Shown piece by piece: positions 1 through 8,137 of a DNA stretch of 29,897 nt; within the stretch, counting starts at the first letter, position 1; every line of letters begins with the position of its first letter. This stretch comes from Myxococcota bacterium. GTDB lineage: Bacteria > Myxococcota_A > UBA9160 > PR03. The position numbers and the translations under genes are program-made. The notes beneath the pieces are model-generated. The model was not told the DNA's origin. It made no database searches and saw nothing but the letters and a program-made list of their open reading frames with translations. The stretch lies in the NCBI GenBank assembly GCA_025453505.1, contig JALOQG010000002.1:1-29897 (forward strand), read 5' to 3'.

Positions 1-636
1 TTCGGCCTCGACGAGCGATGCGGGCATCGCCGTGCAGTTGAGTTCGACGAAGGGGCCGCCGCCGAGGATCTCGTGGATCGCGTGCGCGACCATGCCCTTT
101 CCCGTTCCGGTCTCGCCGGTGATCAGGATCGCGGGCCGCGCGCCGGGCGCGAGCTGCGCCGCCGCGATGCGCTGCGCCTGCTCGAAGATCGCGAGCAGAC
201 GCGGATCGCGGCCGACGATGCCCTGCGGGAGCACGCGCGCGCGTTCGCGCAGGTAATGCAGCTCCCAATCGCGGCGTTGGCTCGACAAGACGCGCTCGAC
301 GACGAGGGCGAGCTCCTCGAGATCCAGTGGCTTCTGGAGGTAGTCGCGCGCGCCGCGCCGCATCGCGTCCACGGCATCGCGCACGGATCCGTAGGCGGTC
401 ATCAGGATCACGGGCAGGTCGGGTGACGCGGCGACGAGATCGGCGAGGACGTCGAGGCCGGACGCGTCGGGCAGGCGCAGGTCGAGCAGCACCAGATCGG
501 GCGGCTCCGCGCGCGCCGACTCGATCCCGGCGGCGCCGCGATCCGCGAGCCGCACGCCATGACCGACCGCTTCGAGGTAGCGGCCGAGCTCGGCCGCCAG
601 CACGACCTCGTCCTCGATGATCAGGATTTCCGCCAC
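1..636 (-). CDS. NtrC-family sigma-54-dependent response regulator (N-terminal part, runs off left edge)
   Basis: Two-component response regulator that would activate sigma-54 promoters. The visible 212 residues start at a GTG giving MAEILIIEDE, which places the acidic pocket at E8/D9. The phospho-acceptor is D52 in LVLLDLRLPD, followed by T80 (ILMTAYGS) and K102 (YLQKPLD), all typical of a CheY-like receiver. A linker (about 118-150) leads into an AAA+ domain beginning with GRDPRLL. The Walker A motif GETGTGKG is at 174-181 and is followed by the usual ELNCTA segment. The GAFTGA loop, Walker B and Fis-type HTH lie outside the window, so DNA-binding capacity cannot be seen. It follows the nucleoside hydrolase on the same strand after a 110-base gap. 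No partner histidine kinase is visible. Family is certain; target genes are unknown. Confidence 0.93.
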   Translation of the reverse strand, partial: MAEILIIEDEVVLAAELGRYLEAVGHGVRLADRGAAGIESARAEPPDLVLLDLRLPDASGLDVLADLVAASPDLPVILMTAYGSVRDAVDAMRRGARDYLQKPLDLEELALVVERVLSSQRRDWELHYLRERARVLPQGIVGRDPRLLAIFEQAQRIAAAQLAPGARPAILITGETGTGKGMVAHAIHEILGGGPFVELNCTAMPASLVEAE

Positions 637-746
637 GGCCGAGGCAGGATAGCCGCCTCGCGCCGGGTGACGGCCGCGCGCGAGATCGCGCACGAGTGCG
701 CCGTTGCGCGTGAAATCGCGCGGCACCCAGGGCGCCGCGGCGACGC

Positions 747-1694
747 TCAAAGGCTCGCGAGGCCACCCACGATGACGTCTCGGGCGGCGAGCGCGTCCAC
801 GCCCGTCGCGACCTGCATTTCGGCGCCGAGCCCGGCGCCGAGCCCGGCCCCGGCCGGCACCTCGATCGTGCGCAACACGCCGCGCTCGATGGTCGGCACG
901 ATGCGCAGCGTCTCGAAGCGCAAGGGCGACGCGTCGACCAGCGCCTGCACGGTGAGCGGATCGTGCAGGAACGCGACGAACTCGGACGGCTCGGGACCGC
1001 CCCAGCTCGAAAAGAGCTTCTTCTGCACGCCGGTCCAGGTGCGCAGCATCGCGCCGATCGCACGTGCGACGGGACCGCCCGCCTCGATGCGCGCCAGATC
1101 CGCCGGCCCCATCCAGGTCTGCAGCGTCACGTCGGCGGTCACGAGCGTGGTGCGGAAGCCCGCGCCAAGCACTGCCACCGTCGCCTCGGGATCCGAGCAC
1201 AGGTTGTAGTCGATACCGTGCGGCAGCTCCTTCGTGCCAAGCCGGACGCTCCGCACGTGGCCGCCCATCACGGTGAGGCCCGCGACGCGCTGCGGGAGCT
1301 TCGGATCGAGCGCGACCGCGCGCGCGACGTTCGTCAGCGGACCGACCGCGACGAGTTCGAGACCCGGGTGCTCGTGCGCCGCACGCACGATCCGCTCGGG
1401 CGCGGACTCGTCGGGCAGGCGGGCGTCCGGTCCTTCGGGAAGCGGGTCGCCTTCGTGACCGAACCAGACGAAGCGGCTCTCGGGCCGCAAGAGCGGCGCG
1501 CGCTCGCCGGCGCAGACGTCGACGTGCGTGCGGCCGGCGAGGCCGAGCAGGCGCGCCGCGATCCGCGCGCGCAGGCGCGTGTCGCCACACACCGTCGTGA
1601 CGGCGACGAGATCGAACGCCGCGGGATGCGCCAGCACGAGGCCCAGCGCCAGCGCGTCGTCGACGTCGCTCCCGATGTCGGTGTCGAGAAGCAG
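747..1694 (-). CDS. Nucleoside hydrolase (IunH/Rih family), start codon uncertain
   Basis: Predicted Ca-dependent N-ribohydrolase that splits ribonucleosides into base and ribose. The N-terminal metal-binding signature DTDIGSDVDDALAL is encoded at 1685-1644. It is followed by VGPLTNVARA, VMGGH, the substrate-loop segment IDYNLCSDPEA and the late metal-site motif FLHDPLTV, in family order. The first in-frame ATG/GTG/TTG is a GTG at 1637, which lies inside the protein and would remove the Asp cluster. Upstream, the frame holds only CTG (1694) or ATA (1712, overlapping the TAG of the preceding biotin carrier gene). I give the CTG as a minimum boundary. An AAAGG sits 7 bases before the ATA. The end is TGA at 747. 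A 12-base tandem repeat near the 3' end encodes a Gly/Ala/Leu stretch. It is probably the last cistron of the carboxylase operon. Substrate is not predictable. Confidence 0.85.
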   Translation of the reverse strand: MLLDTDIGSDVDDALALGLVLAHPAAFDLVAVTTVCGDTRLRARIAARLLGLAGRTHVDVCAGERAPLLRPESRFVWFGHEGDPLPEGPDARLPDESAPERIVRAAHEHPGLELVAVGPLTNVARAVALDPKLPQRVAGLTVMGGHVRSVRLGTKELPHGIDYNLCSDPEATVAVLGAGFRTTLVTADVTLQTWMGPADLARIEAGGPVARAIGAMLRTWTGVQKKLFSSWGGPEPSEFVAFLHDPLTVQALVDASPLRFETLRIVPTIERGVLRTIEVPAGAGLGAGLGAEMQVATGVDALAARDVIVGGLASL

Positions 1695-1708
1695 CGGTCG
1701 CGGCGCGG

Positions 1709-2242
1709 CTATGCGGGCGCCTTTGCGTCGGGCGGCGTCACCACGAAGAGCAGCGCACCGCTCTCGACGGTCTGGCCATCGACGACTGCGACTTCCGTCA
1801 CGATCCCCTCGATCGGCGACTTGATCTCGTTCTCCATCTTCATGGCCTCGAGGATCAGGACGCCCTGGCCTTCGGTCACGGCGGTGCCGAGCGGCGCCGA
1901 GATCTTGACCACCTTGCCCGGCATCTCCGAGTCGACGCGCTGCGGGCCCGTCGCGACGGGCTTCGCCGTCGCAGTGAGCAGCTTGGAACGTTCGTCGAGC
2001 GCTTGCAGGTGGAAGAGCTGGCCGCCGACGAGCACGTCGAAGCCGTTCGCGCCCTGCTCGTCGATCACGACCTCGAACTGCCTGCCGTTCTCGATGATCG
2101 AGTAGATGGCGGACTTGCCGCTCTTCACGGTGTCCACGAGAACGGTTGCGCCGTCGATCGTGACCTCGTACTGCGAGTCGGAGAGTTCGCTGAGGCCGAC
2201 GGTCTTCGTCTCTCCCTTCTTCTCGGAGACCTCGTAGTTCAC
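1709..2242 (-). CDS. Biotin carboxyl carrier protein of acyl-CoA carboxylase
   Basis: 177-residue biotin-carrying subunit that shuttles carboxybiotin between the biotin carboxylase and the carboxyltransferase. The C-terminal biotinyl/lipoyl domain (about 105-172) carries the biotinylation motif EAMKMENE, with K135 as the acceptor. It has the flanking GKVVKISAPLG and SPIEGIVTEV strands expected of the hammerhead fold. The N-terminal 100 residues form a beta-rich region similar to the linker (BT-like) segment of PCC/MCC alpha subunits, so the protein looks like the detached C-terminal part of a fused alpha chain. The GTG start at 2242 overlaps the TGA of the biotin carboxylase (GTGA), indicating coupled translation. 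The TAG at 1709-1711 abuts or overlaps the nucleoside hydrolase frame. Confidence 0.93.
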   Translation of the reverse strand: MNYEVSEKKGETKTVGLSELSDSQYEVTIDGATVLVDTVKSGKSAIYSIIENGRQFEVVIDEQGANGFDVLVGGQLFHLQALDERSKLLTATAKPVATGPQRVDSEMPGKVVKISAPLGTAVTEGQGVLILEAMKMENEIKSPIEGIVTEVAVVDGQTVESGALLFVVTPPDAKAPA

Positions 2243-3777
2243 CGCAGGCCTCCCCGCATCTGCACGCGCCGACCGAACGACTTCCACGGATCGCCGCCGC
2301 CGCTGCCGCTCGCGACCGCCGTCGCGGCGGCTGCGCGCTGTTTGTCGCGCTTGTAGGCGACGATCGCCGCCATCATGAACGCGACGCGGCGCGCCTCCGC
2401 GGCGTCTTCGTCGCCGCCCGGCACGGGGCCGCCCTTGCCGCCCGCCATGTGCTGCTCGATGAAGCCGGTGTCGTAGTGGCCTTCCAGGAACTTCGGATGG
2501 TGCACGAGCTTCTGGTGGAACGGGATCGACGTCTTGATGCCCTTCACCACGAACTCGGAGAGCGCTCGGCGCAGGCGCTCGATCGCCTCGGCTCGATCGC
2601 GCCCCCACACCACGAGCTTCGCGACCATCGGGTCGTAGAAGACGGTGACCTTCGCGCCCTGGTACACGCCGCTGTCCACGCGGATGCCGGGGCCGGCCGA
2701 CGGCCGGTAGACGACGATCTCGCCCGGCGACGGCACGAAGTTGGCGTCCGGGTCCTCGGCGTAGATGCGCGCTTCGATCGAGTGGCCGTTGATGGCGAGG
2801 TCGTCCTGCGCGAAGGGCAGCTTCTCGCCGGCCGCGACGCGGATCATCGTCTTCACGATGTCGACGCCGGTGATCATCTCGGTGATCGCGTGCTCGACCT
2901 GCACGCGCGTGTTCATCTCGAGGAAGTAGAAGTGGTCGTGCTTGTCGACGAGGAACTCACAGGTTCCGGCGCCGACGTAGTCGACCGCCTTCGCCGCGGC
3001 GACGGCCGCCTCGCCCATCTTGGCGCGCAGCTCGGGGCTGATCCGGTTGCCCGGCGCCTCCTCGATCACCTTCTGGTGACGGCGCTGGATCGAGCACTCG
3101 CGCTCGAAGAGGTGCACCGCGTTGCCGTGCGAGTCCGCGAGGATCTGGATCTCGATGTGGCGCGGCTCTTCCACGAACTTCTCGACGTAGAGCGAGTCGT
3201 CGCCGAAGGAGCTCTTCGCTTCGGAGCGCGCGCGCGCGATCGCGCCTTCCAGCTCCGATTCGACCTTGACCAGACGCATGCCCTTGCCGCCGCCGCCGGC
3301 CGCCGCCTTGATCATGACCGGCGGGCCGATGTCGCGGACCCAGCGCGTGATGGCCTCGTCGGTCAGACGCTCGGTCGTGCCGGGAACGATCGGCACGCCG
3401 GCCTTCTCCATCGTCTGTCGCGCGGTGACCTTGTCGCCCATCGTGCGCATCACGTCGCCGCGCGGGCCGATGAAGACGACGCCCTCCTTCGCGCACAGGT
3501 CCGCGAACGGGCCGCGCTCGGAGAGGAAGCCGTAGCCGGGATGGATCGCCTCGGCGCCGGACTTCTTGGCGACTTCGATGATGCGTTCGCCGATCAGGTA
3601 CGACTCGCGCGCCGGCGGCGGGCCGATGCAGTAGGCCTCGTCGGCGAAGCGGACGTGCAGGGCGTCGCGATCGACGTCGGAGAAGACGGCGACCGTCTTG
3701 ATGCCCATCTCGCGACAGGCGCGCATCACGCGGACCGCGATCTCGCCGCGGTTCGCGATCAAGACCTTCTTGAACAT
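2239..3777 (-). CDS. Biotin carboxylase subunit of acyl-CoA (acetyl/propionyl-CoA) carboxylase
   Basis: 512-residue ATP-grasp enzyme that carboxylates biotin on the neighbouring carrier protein using ATP and bicarbonate. It starts MFKKVLIANRGEIAVR, the standard family N-terminus. The glycine-rich ATP loop AAGGGGKGM is at 159-167. The HQKVIEE stretch is at 234-240 and the active-site segment EMNTRVQVEH at 287-296, with E287, N289 and R291 matching the catalytic residues of E. coli AccC. The biotin-carboxylase C-terminal domain (about 332-440) is complete. A low-complexity tail (about 445-512, Gly/Ala rich) follows and replaces the BT-BCCP part of fused PCC/MCC alpha chains. It lies 74 bases after the carboxyltransferase gene and overlaps the carrier gene by 4 bases. 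Whether the complex acts on acetyl- or propionyl-CoA depends on the beta subunit. Confidence 0.95.
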   Translation of the reverse strand: MFKKVLIANRGEIAVRVMRACREMGIKTVAVFSDVDRDALHVRFADEAYCIGPPPARESYLIGERIIEVAKKSGAEAIHPGYGFLSERGPFADLCAKEGVVFIGPRGDVMRTMGDKVTARQTMEKAGVPIVPGTTERLTDEAITRWVRDIGPPVMIKAAAGGGGKGMRLVKVESELEGAIARARSEAKSSFGDDSLYVEKFVEEPRHIEIQILADSHGNAVHLFERECSIQRRHQKVIEEAPGNRISPELRAKMGEAAVAAAKAVDYVGAGTCEFLVDKHDHFYFLEMNTRVQVEHAITEMITGVDIVKTMIRVAAGEKLPFAQDDLAINGHSIEARIYAEDPDANFVPSPGEIVVYRPSAGPGIRVDSGVYQGAKVTVFYDPMVAKLVVWGRDRAEAIERLRRALSEFVVKGIKTSIPFHQKLVHHPKFLEGHYDTGFIEQHMAGGKGGPVPGGDEDAAEARRVAFMMAAIVAYKRDKQRAAAATAVASGSGGGDPWKSFGRRVQMRGGLR

Positions 3778-3851
3778 CGGGGGTCCTCGGTCTCCCTGGT
3801 GGCCTTCGCTCGCCTGCGGCTCGCTGCGCGCGGCCGCGGACGGCCGCTTGC

Positions 3852-5402
3852 TCAGAGGGGAATGTTGCCGTGCTTCTTCGGCGGGTTCTGGTCGCGCTTG
3901 TTCTGGAGCATCTCGAGCGAGCGGATGATCTTGACCCGCGTCTCCTCGGGCTTGATCACCTCGTCGATGTAGCCGAGTTCCGCCGCCTTGAACGGATTGG
4001 CGAACTTCTCGCGGTACTCGGCCTCGAGTTCGACGCGGCGCGCGGCCGGATCGCTGGAGTCCCGCAACTCGTTGCGGAACACGATGCTCACCGCGCCGTC
4101 CGGGCCCATCACCGCGATCTCGGCGGTGGGATACGCGAAGTTGACGTCGGCGCGCGTGTGCTTCGAACTCATGACGACGTACGCGCCGCCGTAGGCCTTG
4201 CGCGTGATCACGGTGACGCGCGGCACGGTGGCCTCGCAGTACGCGTAGAGCAGCTTCGAGCCGTGCGTGATGATGCCGCCGTGCTCCTGGTCCACGCCGG
4301 GCAGGAAGCCGGGCACGTCCACGAAGGTCACGATCGGGATGTTGAACGCGTCGCAGAAGCGGACGAAGCGGCCGCCCTTCTTCGAGGCGTCGATGTCCAG
4401 CACGCCGGCGCGATGCGCGGGCTGGTTCGCGACGATGCCCACCGAGCGGCCGCCGAAGCGGCCGAAGCCGACGACGATGTTCTTGCCGTAGAGGCCGTGG
4501 ACCTCGAGGAAGTTGCCGTCGTCGACGACGAGCTTGATCAGCTCCTTGATGTCGTACGGCTTGTTCGGATTGTCCGGCACGAGATTGCGCAACGCCGGAT
4601 CCGCCCGGTCGATCGGATCCTCGGTCGGCACGAACGGCGCGTCCTCGAGGTTGTTCTGCGGGATGAACGAGAGCAGGTTGCGGATGACCTGGATGCACTC
4701 CTCTTCGGAGTTCACCGCGAAGTCCGCGACGCCGCTCTTCGAGGCGTGAGCGACCGCGCCGCCCAGCTCCTCGGGCGACACTTCCTCGTGCGTGACCGTC
4801 TTGATCACGTCGGGGCCGGTGATGAACATGTTCGAGCTGTTCTTCACCATGATGATGAAGTCGGTCATCGCGGGCGAGTACACGGCGCCGCCCGCACACG
4901 GGCCGAGGATCGCCGAGATCTGCGGGATCACGCCCGACGCGAGCACGTTGCGCGTGAACACGTCGCCGTAGCCGCCGAGCGACACGACGCCTTCCTGGAT
5001 GCGCGCGCCGGCGCCGTCGTTCAGGCCGACGAACGGCGCGCCGGCCTTCACGGCGAGATCCATCACCTTGCAGATCTTCTCGGCGAACGCGCCCGAGAGG
5101 CTGCCGCCGAAGACGGTGAAGTCCTGCGAGAAGAGGAACACGAGCCGGCCGTTCACCTTGCCGTAGCCGGTGACCACGCCGTCGCCGGGGATCTTCTGCG
5201 CTTCCATGCCGAAATCGGAGCAGCGGTGGACGACGAAGCGATCGGTCTCGACGAAGGTGCCGGGGTCGAGCAGCAGTTCGATGCGCTCGCGCGCGGTGAG
5301 CTTGCCCGCGGCGTGCTGCTTCTCGATGCGCTTCTCGCCGCCGCCCATCATCGCGCGAGCGTTCAGCTCGTCGAGTCGCTTCAGCTTCTCCTCGATCGAC
5401 AT
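3852..5402 (-). CDS. Acyl-CoA carboxylase carboxyltransferase (beta) subunit, PccB/AccD type
   Basis: 516-residue crotonase-fold carboxyltransferase that moves CO2 from carboxybiotin to an acyl-CoA. The length and whole-protein similarity match PccB/MmdA-type beta subunits. It has the N-terminal acyl-CoA pocket with GGSLSGAFAEK, GAGARIQEGV and ILGPCAGGAVYSPA. The C-terminal half has DVPGFLPGVDQEHGGII, RKAYGGAYVVMSSKH and WPTAEIAVMG-like sequence (here AYPTAEIAVMGPDGAV). The specificity position next to AYGGAY is V409, where propionyl-CoA enzymes usually have Asp. This hints at acetyl-CoA or mixed use. The start at 5402 gives MSIEEKLKRLDEL. The gene is 16 bases after the malic enzyme stop, so the two are likely co-transcribed. 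Methylmalonyl- or glutaconyl-CoA decarboxylase alpha chains are relatives, but no membrane beta subunit is present here. Confidence 0.94.
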   Translation of the reverse strand: MSIEEKLKRLDELNARAMMGGGEKRIEKQHAAGKLTARERIELLLDPGTFVETDRFVVHRCSDFGMEAQKIPGDGVVTGYGKVNGRLVFLFSQDFTVFGGSLSGAFAEKICKVMDLAVKAGAPFVGLNDGAGARIQEGVVSLGGYGDVFTRNVLASGVIPQISAILGPCAGGAVYSPAMTDFIIMVKNSSNMFITGPDVIKTVTHEEVSPEELGGAVAHASKSGVADFAVNSEEECIQVIRNLLSFIPQNNLEDAPFVPTEDPIDRADPALRNLVPDNPNKPYDIKELIKLVVDDGNFLEVHGLYGKNIVVGFGRFGGRSVGIVANQPAHRAGVLDIDASKKGGRFVRFCDAFNIPIVTFVDVPGFLPGVDQEHGGIITHGSKLLYAYCEATVPRVTVITRKAYGGAYVVMSSKHTRADVNFAYPTAEIAVMGPDGAVSIVFRNELRDSSDPAARRVELEAEYREKFANPFKAAELGYIDEVIKPEETRVKIIRSLEMLQNKRDQNPPKKHGNIPL

Positions 5403-5418
5403 GGGGTCCTCTTCGGGG

Positions 5419-6714
5419 TCAAAGGCTCGCGATCTCTTCGAGACGGCCCTGCAGGTAGCCGCGGTATGCGGCGATATCGACCTGTCGGCGCGCGACGCCG
5501 GTGTCCATGGCCGCCTGTGCGACCGCCGGCGCGACGTGCAGCAGCACGCGGGGGTCGAACGGCTTGGGGATGATGTACTCCGGCCCGAAGTGGAAGGTCT
5601 CGCCGCGGTACGCGTTGCGCACCACGGGCGGGATTCCCTCCGTTTCGCCGAGCTTCGCGAGCGCGGCGAGCGCGCGCACGGCGGCCTGTTTCATCTCCTC
5701 GTTGATCTTGCGCGCGCGCACGTCGAGCGCGCCGCGGAAGATGAACGGGAAGCCGAGCACGTTGTTGACCTGGTTCGTGTAGTCCGAGCGGCCCGTCGCC
5801 ATGATCGCGTCGCTGCGAACGGCGGCGACCTCGGGCGGCGTGATTTCCGGATCCGGGTTCGCCATCGCAAAGATGATGGGCTTCGCGGCCATCGACTTGA
5901 TCATCGAAGACGTCACGAGGCCCGCCGACGAGAGGCCGACGAACACGTCGGCGCCCTTGAAGGCGTCATCGAGCGTACGCGCGTTGGTGCGGCGCACGAA
6001 CTCCTGCTTGTACTCGTTCAGGCCGGAGGTGCGGCCCTCGTAGAGGACGCCCTTCGAGTCGACCATCAGCAGGTTCTCGGCATCGACGCCGAGATCCTTG
6101 TAGAGCTTCGCGCACGCGATCGCCGAAGCGCCGGCGCCCGAGAACACCACCTTCACGTCGGCCATCTTCTTGCCGACGACCTCGACCGCGTTGAGCAGCG
6201 CCGCGCCCGAGATGATCGCGGTGCCGTGCTGGTCGTCGTGGAAGACCGGGATGTCGAGCGTCTCGATGAGGCGCTTCTCGATCTCGAAGCACTCCGGCGC
6301 GCGGATGTCCTCGAGGTTGATGCCGCCGAAGGTCGGCGCGATCAACTGGCAGAACTCGATGATCTTCTCGGGGTCCTCGGTGGCGACCTCGATGTCGAAG
6401 ACGTCGACGTCGGCGAAGCGCTTGAAGAGGACGCCCTTGCCCTCCATCACGGGCTTCGAGGCGAGCGCGCCGAGATTGCCGAGTCCCAGGATCGCGGTGC
6501 CGTTCGAGATCACCGCGACCAGGTTGCCGCGCGCGGTGTACTGGAAGGCGGTCTCGGGATCCTTGGCGATCTCACGAACCGGCTCGGCGACACCGGGGCT
6601 GTAGGCGAGAGAGAGATCGTCTGCGGTCAGCGTTGGCTTCGTTGGAACGACCTTGATCTTCCCGGGCCGCCCCGACGCGTGATAGGCCAAGGCTTGTTCT
6701 CTCGTGATCGCCAC
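5419..6714 (-). CDS. Malic enzyme, NAD(P)-dependent, oxaloacetate-decarboxylating
   Basis: 431-residue enzyme converting malate to pyruvate, CO2 and NAD(P)H. The length matches bacterial malic enzymes that lack the C-terminal phosphotransacetylase-like domain of MaeB. Family motifs are SPGVAEPVREIA (39-50), NGTAILGLGNLG (71-82), the metal-site segment HDDQHGTA (159-166), the Rossmann loop FSGAGASAIA (191-200) and AMANPDPEI (283-291). I start at a GTG (6714) preceded by a GGGGGA seven bases upstream, giving MAITREQALAYH. The frame opens further upstream but that extension does not resemble the family. Lying between the acyl-CoA dehydrogenase and the carboxylase genes, it may supply NADPH or pyruvate to the same pathway. 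Cofactor preference cannot be read safely. Confidence 0.93.
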   Translation of the reverse strand: MAITREQALAYHASGRPGKIKVVPTKPTLTADDLSLAYSPGVAEPVREIAKDPETAFQYTARGNLVAVISNGTAILGLGNLGALASKPVMEGKGVLFKRFADVDVFDIEVATEDPEKIIEFCQLIAPTFGGINLEDIRAPECFEIEKRLIETLDIPVFHDDQHGTAIISGAALLNAVEVVGKKMADVKVVFSGAGASAIACAKLYKDLGVDAENLLMVDSKGVLYEGRTSGLNEYKQEFVRRTNARTLDDAFKGADVFVGLSSAGLVTSSMIKSMAAKPIIFAMANPDPEITPPEVAAVRSDAIMATGRSDYTNQVNNVLGFPFIFRGALDVRARKINEEMKQAAVRALAALAKLGETEGIPPVVRNAYRGETFHFGPEYIIPKPFDPRVLLHVAPAVAQAAMDTGVARRQVDIAAYRGYLQGRLEEIASL

Positions 6715-6749
6715 AGCATTTCCCCCGGAGGGCGGTTTGAAGAGCGCGC

Positions 6750-6779
6750 AGTCTATCAGATGGATGGATTCCCCGTCGA
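6750..6779 (-). promoter_or_regulatory. Possible sigma-70-type promoter before malic enzyme
   Basis: On the minus strand TCGACG (6779-6774) and TAGACT (6755-6750) are separated by 18 bases, each matching 4 of 6 positions of the -35 and -10 consensus. A start near 6743 would leave a leader of about 30 bases before the GTG at 6714. In GC-rich DNA such matches arise by chance, so this is only a suggestion that the malic enzyme-carboxylase genes can be transcribed separately from the dehydrogenase. Confidence 0.25.
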
Positions 6780-6821
6780 GGTACGTTTCCGACGGAAAAT
6801 CGGGAGCTTGCGCGCGGACCA

Positions 6822-7961
6822 CTACTCCTTGAGCAGCTCGCGGGCGATCACCAGCCGCTGGATCTGGTTGGTGCCTTCGTAGATTTGCATGAGCTTCGCG
6901 TCCCGCATCAACTTCTCGACCGGGTACTCCTTCGTGTAGCCATTACCACCGAAGATCTGGACCGCGTCGGTCGTGACGCGCATCGCGACGTCGGTCGCGA
7001 AGCACTTGGCGAAGGAGCTGTACTTCGACGCGCGCAGGCCCTGGTCCACCATCCATGCACTCTGGTGCGTCAGCAGCCGGCCGGCCTCGATGTCCTTGGC
7101 CATGTCCGCGAGCAGGAACTGCACGGCCTGGAACCCGCCGATCGGGAATCCGAACGCCTTGCGCTCCTTCGAGTACGCGGTCGACTCGTCGAGCGCACGG
7201 CGCGCGATGCCGGTCGCGAGCGCGCCGATCGGAGGACGCGTGCGGTCGAGCGTCTGCATCGCGATCTTGAAGCCCTCGCCCTCCTTGCCCAGCCGATCCG
7301 CGGCCGCGACGCGCACGTTGTCGAAGTGGATCACGCGCGTGTCGCTCGCGCGCTGGCCCATCTTGTCTTCCTTCTTGCCCGCGGAGAGCCCCGGCGCGCC
7401 GCGCGGGATCACGAAGGCGCAGATGCCCTTGTGCCGGCTCGAGCGGTCGAGCGTCGCGAAGACGGTGTAGAGATCCGCCTCGCCGCCGTTGGTGATCCAG
7501 CACTTGGTGCCGTTGAGCACGTAGCCGTCGCCGTCCTTCTCGGCGAAGAGCTGCATGCCGGCGACGTCCGAGCCGGCCTCGGGCTCGGAGAGGCAGAACG
7601 AGACCAGGGAGAAGTCGCTGGTGCAGGCGCCGAGGAAGCGCTTCTTCTGGTCCTCGTTGCCGCCCACCAGGATCGGCATCAGGCCGAGGTCGTTGCACAT
7701 GATCGAGGTAGCCATGCCCGAGCAGCCCCAGGCCAGTTCCTCGACCGCGATGCACGAATCGAGCACCGAGAGGCCGACGCCCCCGTACTCCTCGGGGATG
7801 CAAGTCGAGACGAGCCCGAGTTCCCAGGCCTTGCGGATGATGTCGCGGGGAAACGTGCCCTCCTGATCGTGGTGGGCCGCCGCCGGCGCGATCTCCGCGC
7901 GTGCGAAGCGCCGCGCGGTCTCCTGCAGGGCGAGCTGCTCGTCGCTGAGACCGAAATCCAT
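6822..7961 (-). CDS. Acyl-CoA dehydrogenase (short/medium-chain type)
   Basis: 379-residue FAD flavoprotein that oxidises acyl-CoA to trans-2-enoyl-CoA and passes electrons to ETF. The start MDFGLSDEQLALQETARRFA is classic for the family and is preceded by AGGAGG five bases before the ATG. A longer open frame upstream is not supported. FAD and substrate motifs are LSEPEAGSD (124-132) and WITNGG (155-160). The C-terminal domain has QIFGGNGYTKEYPVEK and MQIYEGTNQIQRLVIAR, with E362 as the predicted catalytic base in the MCAD/SCAD position. The IclR regulator lies directly upstream and the malic enzyme 107 bases downstream. Chain-length specificity is not predictable; a butyryl-CoA-type enzyme is possible. 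Confidence 0.94.
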   Translation of the reverse strand: MDFGLSDEQLALQETARRFARAEIAPAAAHHDQEGTFPRDIIRKAWELGLVSTCIPEEYGGVGLSVLDSCIAVEELAWGCSGMATSIMCNDLGLMPILVGGNEDQKKRFLGACTSDFSLVSFCLSEPEAGSDVAGMQLFAEKDGDGYVLNGTKCWITNGGEADLYTVFATLDRSSRHKGICAFVIPRGAPGLSAGKKEDKMGQRASDTRVIHFDNVRVAAADRLGKEGEGFKIAMQTLDRTRPPIGALATGIARRALDESTAYSKERKAFGFPIGGFQAVQFLLADMAKDIEAGRLLTHQSAWMVDQGLRASKYSSFAKCFATDVAMRVTTDAVQIFGGNGYTKEYPVEKLMRDAKLMQIYEGTNQIQRLVIARELLKE

Positions 7962-8041
7962 GATCGCCTCCTGCCCCATCCAGGCGAAGTCGGAAGCGAC
8001 CGTCGGCGGGGCGTCGAGTCGGCCCCGAGAAGTGACCACGA

Positions 8042-8060
8042 GTCCGCTCATCGTGCGGAC
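8042..8060. promoter_or_regulatory. Inverted repeat upstream of acyl-CoA dehydrogenase, possible operator
   Basis: GTCCGC-N7-GCGGAC is a perfect 6-base inverted repeat 80-100 bases upstream of the dehydrogenase start, in the gap between the IclR gene and the metabolic operon. IclR proteins bind short palindromes as dimers, so it could be the operator of the neighbouring regulator. Nothing else supports this, and the arms are GC-rich. Confidence 0.25.
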
Positions 8061-8137
8061 GGCGAGTCACTTTTCGCTCCAGATCCGCTGGGTTGCGCGA
8101 GCCTAGGAGACGCTCCTCGGGGTCACAAGCAGGCGCC

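Noticed and set aside
822..857. 12-base tandem repeat (GGCGCCGAGCCC) inside the nucleoside hydrolase gene
   Set aside because: Two copies plus a degenerate third encoding a Gly/Ala/Leu stretch near the C-terminus; a simple slippage repeat that keeps the frame and needs no special function.
2449..3972. Long plus-strand frames opposite the carboxylase genes (and similar frames opposite glnA, the porin and the PBP gene)
   Set aside because: They are antisense shadows rich in Arg, Asp, Val and Leu caused by GC codon bias; the opposite strand encodes complete enzymes with intact motifs.
8102..8120. Hairpin CCTAGGAG-ACG-CTCCTCGG as IclR terminator
   Set aside because: One wobble in an 8-base stem and no T tract after it; may be chance.
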